Positions 60,254-64,000 of a stretch of 64,000 nt of DNA are shown here, piece after piece. The DNA lies in contig CM038225.1 in the NCBI GenBank assembly GCA_021442155.1, positions 87,804,925-87,868,924 on the forward strand. Reading direction: 5' to 3'. Each line of letters starts with the position of its first letter. Position 1 is the stretch's first letter. The notes beneath the pieces were generated by a model. That model searched no databases, was not told the DNA's origin, and saw only the letters and a list, made by a program, of their open reading frames with translations. The position numbers were made by a program, and so were the translations under genes. The stretch is from Cymbidium sinense. Taxonomy: Eukaryota > Streptophyta > Magnoliopsida > Asparagales > Orchidaceae.

Positions 60254-61408
60254 TGTTCCTCTCTCCATCTTTAGTAGTCAATCATTATCTCTAAACATTG
60301 ATAGTGGACCTATATTTTTTATGTGAACCTAAGACTATCATTCCTTTCATTGGGCACCTTGTCTATTTCACCCTTAAATAAGTGTGGCCAACATCCTTTA
60401 GGTTTTTGGACCTCACTCTAGTAGGTCTTAAAACCCTTATTGGACCTCCAATATATAAGAAGAATCAATCAAAGGAATTGTCCAAAATAAATTAAATAAA
60501 GTCAATCTAATACTTGAAGAACCTCTTACCACTAGCATGATGAAGTAAGGTTCAATGAACATCTTCAAAATTCATTTGAACTCACTCTCTATGAAGTTCA
60601 AACTAAACAAGACATTCCTTCTCAAAATTATAAATCTCTCCAATACATATATGAACCCCATCTAACATAACCAAATTTGTTAAATGAGGGTTTGAATTCA
60701 AAGTCAAGTCAAAAGAAAAACAACTACAACAATGTATAATCATATGCCTTTCTTTTTTCCAACAAAGGAAAACTCCAATCCCTTTTTTTTAAGCATCATT
60801 CATCTGGAAAGCACATCTTCTCATTCACCTCAGGTGTGGATTTGGCCATGGATGAAGCCATACTCACCTCGTCCCCATTCATCAAGTTTGGCCTTGGGTT
60901 CAAGCACTTGAAATTCACTTGTGATGGTCCCACCCTGAGCACAATGAGTAGGGAGGTGGTGGCAAATAAGAAGCCACTTCTACAATTTGATCTCTAGTCA
61001 AATATCGAGTTCTCATCTTTAAAGAGAAAAGCCTTAGAGGTTCCCACGCCATGAGTACCACTTGTGCTTGCAAATTCTGCTAGGACTAGTACCACCTCTA
61101 TCACAACCCTAATTCTTAAGGGGAATTCAGTCCTAGCATCCGAGATTGTTTCTCCCACCTTTGAGGTACTAGCTCCTGCCATGCACCATTGACCAAGAAT
61201 TATAACAAGAATAAGAAGATTAAAAGGTCCATTTGTGAGACCTTTCCCCTTCTTGGTCATGGGTTTTACCACAGTGTCACCTGAGGGAGGGATGTTGTGA
61301 ACATAACGACCCCACAACCCGTAGAGTATGAGACGTCAGATAAGGAGAGGAAGAAGCCTTATGCTAGTCTGAGGTCCGTGCTTAGGAGAGTAGGGAGAGT
61401 CCAATGAT
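60254..61408. other. Leader sequences of one or two family-1 elements, no clear gene
   Basis: Bounded by a rightward primer site at 60236 and a leftward one at 61409. The right half has a 107-codon minus frame (61317-60994) starting 'MWGRYVHNIPPSGDTVV', without recognised domain; it could be an ORF1-like leader of the leftward element. The left half (60254-60760) has no open frame of note. The junction between the two elements was not located. Confidence 0.4.
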
Positions 61409-61422
61409 GGTCTGAGTCGCCA
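61409..61422 (-). promoter_or_regulatory. Primer-binding site of LTR copy VI, leftward
   Basis: Minus-strand TGGCGACTCAGACC, eight bases after an LTR end ATAATCA. The first nine bases match the Tat/Ogre tRNA primer site exactly. Confidence 0.65.
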
Positions 61423-61429
61423 CCATTCA

Positions 61430-61463
61430 TGATTATGGATAAAATTTGTGACACCACATAGAG
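61430..61463 (-). mobile_element. Stub of family-1 LTR copy VI
   Basis: Minus-strand CTATGTGGTGTCACAAATTT up to ATAATCA. It matches the end of copy III (CTATATGGTGTCACAAAATT, 27710-27729). The LTR is broken at 61464 by the hAT element and should resume beyond it, outside the window. Confidence 0.65.
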
Positions 61464-64000
61464 TAGGGGTGTGCATTAGTTGGTCTGAACTATAAACCGA
61501 ACCGAACCAAGCTTATTTTGTTAATATAGTTCAATTTTCATGTTTATTATTTAGTTTTGGGTTGAATTTGTGTGTTTGGTCAATTTTTAGTTTTTGGTTC
61601 AATTTTAATTAAAACATTTTTGTTTTAACCAACAAAACTGATTAAGTTTTTAACTTTCTCGACCTGCCTGCCCAAGCCGCCCAACATACTCATCACTCAA
61701 GTCGAGTCCTTGATGCTTCGAGTCCTCGACGTTGTATACTTGTAACTTCTTTGAATCTTCGAATCAATCTTCCTTCCAATCGATGTTTCATTCCTTAGGA
61801 GGAGTGAGGGCATAAGGAATTCAGCATTCTAGGTTTTAGTGATTCTGATTTCCATATTTGACTTTCATACTTTTCCATTCACGGCTACTCCTATCTTTAT
61901 AGTTTTTTCCCTAGTGGCTAGCCCACAGGTTCTATCTTCTCATCTGATTTTGATTCTAAGTCTCTTTGAGAGGCAAGAACTAAATCCCCATGATCCCATC
62001 TCATCTCTGTCACACCATTGTTGTTCTTTGTTGTGGTTGTTTATGGCTTGATGCTGTGAGCTTGTGTCGTGGACTATATGGCTTTATCTTTGTTGTCATT
62101 ATTGATTGTCTTCAGTTTAGACCGCTTCCTTATTTCTTTATTAGTTTTGATTTTATGGAGCTAGGGTTTGAAGAAGACTTGAAGTTAATGTTTGATGTTT
62201 CTACTTCTAGTGATTGAATTACCTATTGTTTTCACATATTTTAAATTTCAGAACTAATGCACACAAAATGTTTGCACATATTTTACCTCCTCTTTCTCTT
62301 TATCTCTACAGTTTGCACATATTTTACCATGATATTTATGCAATATATTGGTAATCCTATGGACCTACTATTTTCAAATATGGATGACTCATGACTGAGT
62401 GGAAAATGTATTTTTTTTATTTTATTGTGTTCTCGGTTGACTGAAAATAGCATATTTACAAATTTTTTTCAACCCTATGACTTATAAAGCTTGAATCTGG
62501 AAGTTGTCTTCAAACATATATATATGTATTGTACATTTCAGTTAGTTGGGAGTTTGATTTGACTCAGTTGGGTCTTGGGTGGTCGGATTTTATAATTGTG
62601 ATGGAACTTGGAACTTGGAAGAATGAATAATTGATTTTCTTATTTCTTTGGGTTGCCGGCTGTCAGTATCGAACTTTTTCTGATTTTTTTTTGTAAAAGG
62701 TTGGAAGCATTGTGATGTTATCAAGTCAAGAGCACAAAGAATTTTTCTTGAATTTTTTGGGAAAGGCTGAAAGACTCATTAAATCCTAGTATCCTCCTAT
62801 GCAAGCATCTAATTACTAGTGGTGGTGTATGTCTTACTTGTTTGTTTTTCTTAATTCTTATTACCATCAAGCATCTAAGTATTAAATCCTTCCATATAAG
62901 CCTTAGAATTATAATGTAGGCCTTATGATGTTATTTTTTTTCCTCTTAGTATTTTTTATGCAACTATGCAAGTAATATTATTGGGACGGCTTTAATGCAA
63001 ACAATACTTAATGGTAATGTTGAGAAATATGGCATTATATGATAATGTATGGGATACATTACCTGATGGAGTTGATTGGGAATTGAAATTTGTAAACATG
63101 AAATAACACTATTGAATTATACGATTCATGCCTTCTTTTCTTCTCAATATTATAGTATCCAATCGTTCTTTAATTGAAATAAGTTTTGTTGATGTAATTT
63201 ATTAAAGCATGCTTACTTTTTTCATTATTGTTTAGATTTTTTAAGAGTCTAGACACAAGTTGGAGATAGTTCAAATATTATTATTTCCTCCAAAGTTGTG
63301 ACCACTACTCAACAAGTTCAAGTTACAGGAGATGCGAGTGTTAGTAATGAGAAACCACCAATTGCAAAGAAAAAAAGAAAATCTCCTAAACCTAGATCTA
63401 AGATTTGGGATCACTTTGTGAGATACTAATGAGGATGGAGAAAAAAATGAGCAAATGTAATTATTATGGAAAGTCATATCATATTGATCCAAAGATTAAT
63501 GGCACTTCAAGGGCACATCTTTCTTTGTGTCAAAAGAATCCTCTTAATAATGAACCAAATCAAACTAAACTAGCATTACAATTTGGTGTTAAAGGTGAAG
63601 AGGTTTGTGCAAGCCTTAAGGCATGAAGATTTGACCAAGAAAATATAAGGAAAGCTTTAGTAATGAGGTTTATTGGTGATGAATTGCCTTTCAAGCATGT
63701 AGAAGGTTGGGGGTTTAAATATTTCATGTCTTAGTGTTGTCCAATATTTTAAATACCTTCATGATGGACATTGACACGTGATTGCTTTCAATTTTATCAG
63801 GATGAGAGAGAAATTTTAAAACATCTATTCAAGAAGTCCTGCCATAGAGTTTGTTTTACTACTGATACTTGGACATCCATTCAACGAATTAACTATATGT
63901 GTATCACTGCACATTTCATTGATGATGATTGAAAACTCAATAAGGGAGTTATAAACTTTTGTCCTATCTATAGTCATAAGGGAGAATTACTTGGGCAACA
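61464..64000 (+). mobile_element. hAT-superfamily DNA transposon (left part)
   Basis: Begins TAGGGGTGTGCATTAGTTGG, typical of plant hAT ends, followed by AT- and AACCGAACC-rich subterminal sequence. The eight bases before it, ACATAGAG (61456-61463), would be the target duplication. From 61640 to 62250 there is a less AT-rich, CT-rich stretch that may be leader; plus-strand frames at 61839-62217 have no recognised domain. 62250-63240 is AT-rich, possibly intron. The transposase gene follows from 63253 and continues past the window, so the right end is not seen. Confidence 0.8.
63253..64000 (+). pseudogene. hAT transposase, N-terminal part, broken
   Basis: Would cut and rejoin hAT element DNA. 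Blocks: basic 'KKKRKSPKPRSKIWDHF' (63370-63417) ending in a stop at 63427; in another frame the BED-type zinc finger 'SKCNYYGKSYHIDPKINGTS' (63450-63509), where the second Cys of the CxxC pair is Tyr; 'FDQENIRKALVMRFIGDELP' (63630-63689); then, after a further frame change, 'HRVCFTTDTWTSIQRINYMC' (63842-63901), which holds the first catalytic Asp, and 'AHFIDDD', a stop, 'KLNKGVINF' and 'HKGELLG' to the edge. The order and wording are those of Ac/RICESLEEPER-like plant hATs. At least four breaks, so it is inactive. Confidence 0.9.

Noticed and set aside
61839..62217. Plus-strand frames of 70 and 75 codons
   Set aside because: They overlap each other in the noncoding lead-in of the hAT element and match no family I know.

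Overview
This window looks like transposon-packed, strongly AT-rich nuclear DNA of a flowering plant. Everything recognisable is plant mobile DNA: Tat/Ogre-like Ty3/gypsy elements with tRNA-Arg-type primer sites, an L1-type LINE with a C-terminal RNase H, a BED-finger hAT transposase, and genes of the plant mobile domain (PMD) and 'putative plant transposon protein' families. I saw no convincing host gene, rRNA, tRNA, CRISPR array or prokaryotic gene. The species cannot be told from the sequence. Homology statements were made by eye, without alignment software or database searches.

The backbone, roughly 20.9-54.8 kb, reads as one very large minus-strand Tat/Ogre-like element. Its order in its own sense is: 5' LTR (54765 down to 51481), tRNA-type primer site (51472-51454), an ORF1-like leader, gag, protease, RT, RNase H, integrase (stop at 43207), a tandem-repeat 3' UTR (about 43000-42470), then a huge 3' LTR (somewhere near 42.4 kb down to 20941). 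The two LTRs match along several kb. They carry a PMD gene in sense (its tail is seen in both LTR copies), a leftward promoter module, long arrays of decayed GTGCC/GGCAC palindromes, and, in antisense, a gag-like 'putative plant transposon protein' gene. All genes are broken.

A second family of giant LTRs (5.5-7.2 kb, starting TGTTGACCTCA) is present six times. Copy I (1-4335, minus) is truncated. Copy II (5476-16266, minus) is split by a LINE. Copy III (21253-27736, plus) is inserted in the backbone 3' LTR. Copy IV (34700-41911, minus) is also inserted in the backbone 3' LTR. Copy V (54766-60235, plus) is inserted in the backbone 5' LTR and is followed by its own primer site. Copy VI (61430-61463, minus) is only a stub, interrupted by a hAT. 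Each long copy has the same plan: a TTGACC-rich start, a less AT-rich segment of about 1 kb with a TATA-like box, a TTAATT-rich block, and a conserved 1-1.5 kb end.

Other layers are a 5'-truncated LINE (11627-15625), a decayed second gypsy gag-RT fragment (about 16870-18400, minus), possible hAT-like debris (18.6-20.3 kb), and a hAT element that starts at 61464 and runs off the window. Insertion order by nesting: the backbone element first, then copies III, IV and V; the LINE after copy II; the hAT after copy VI.
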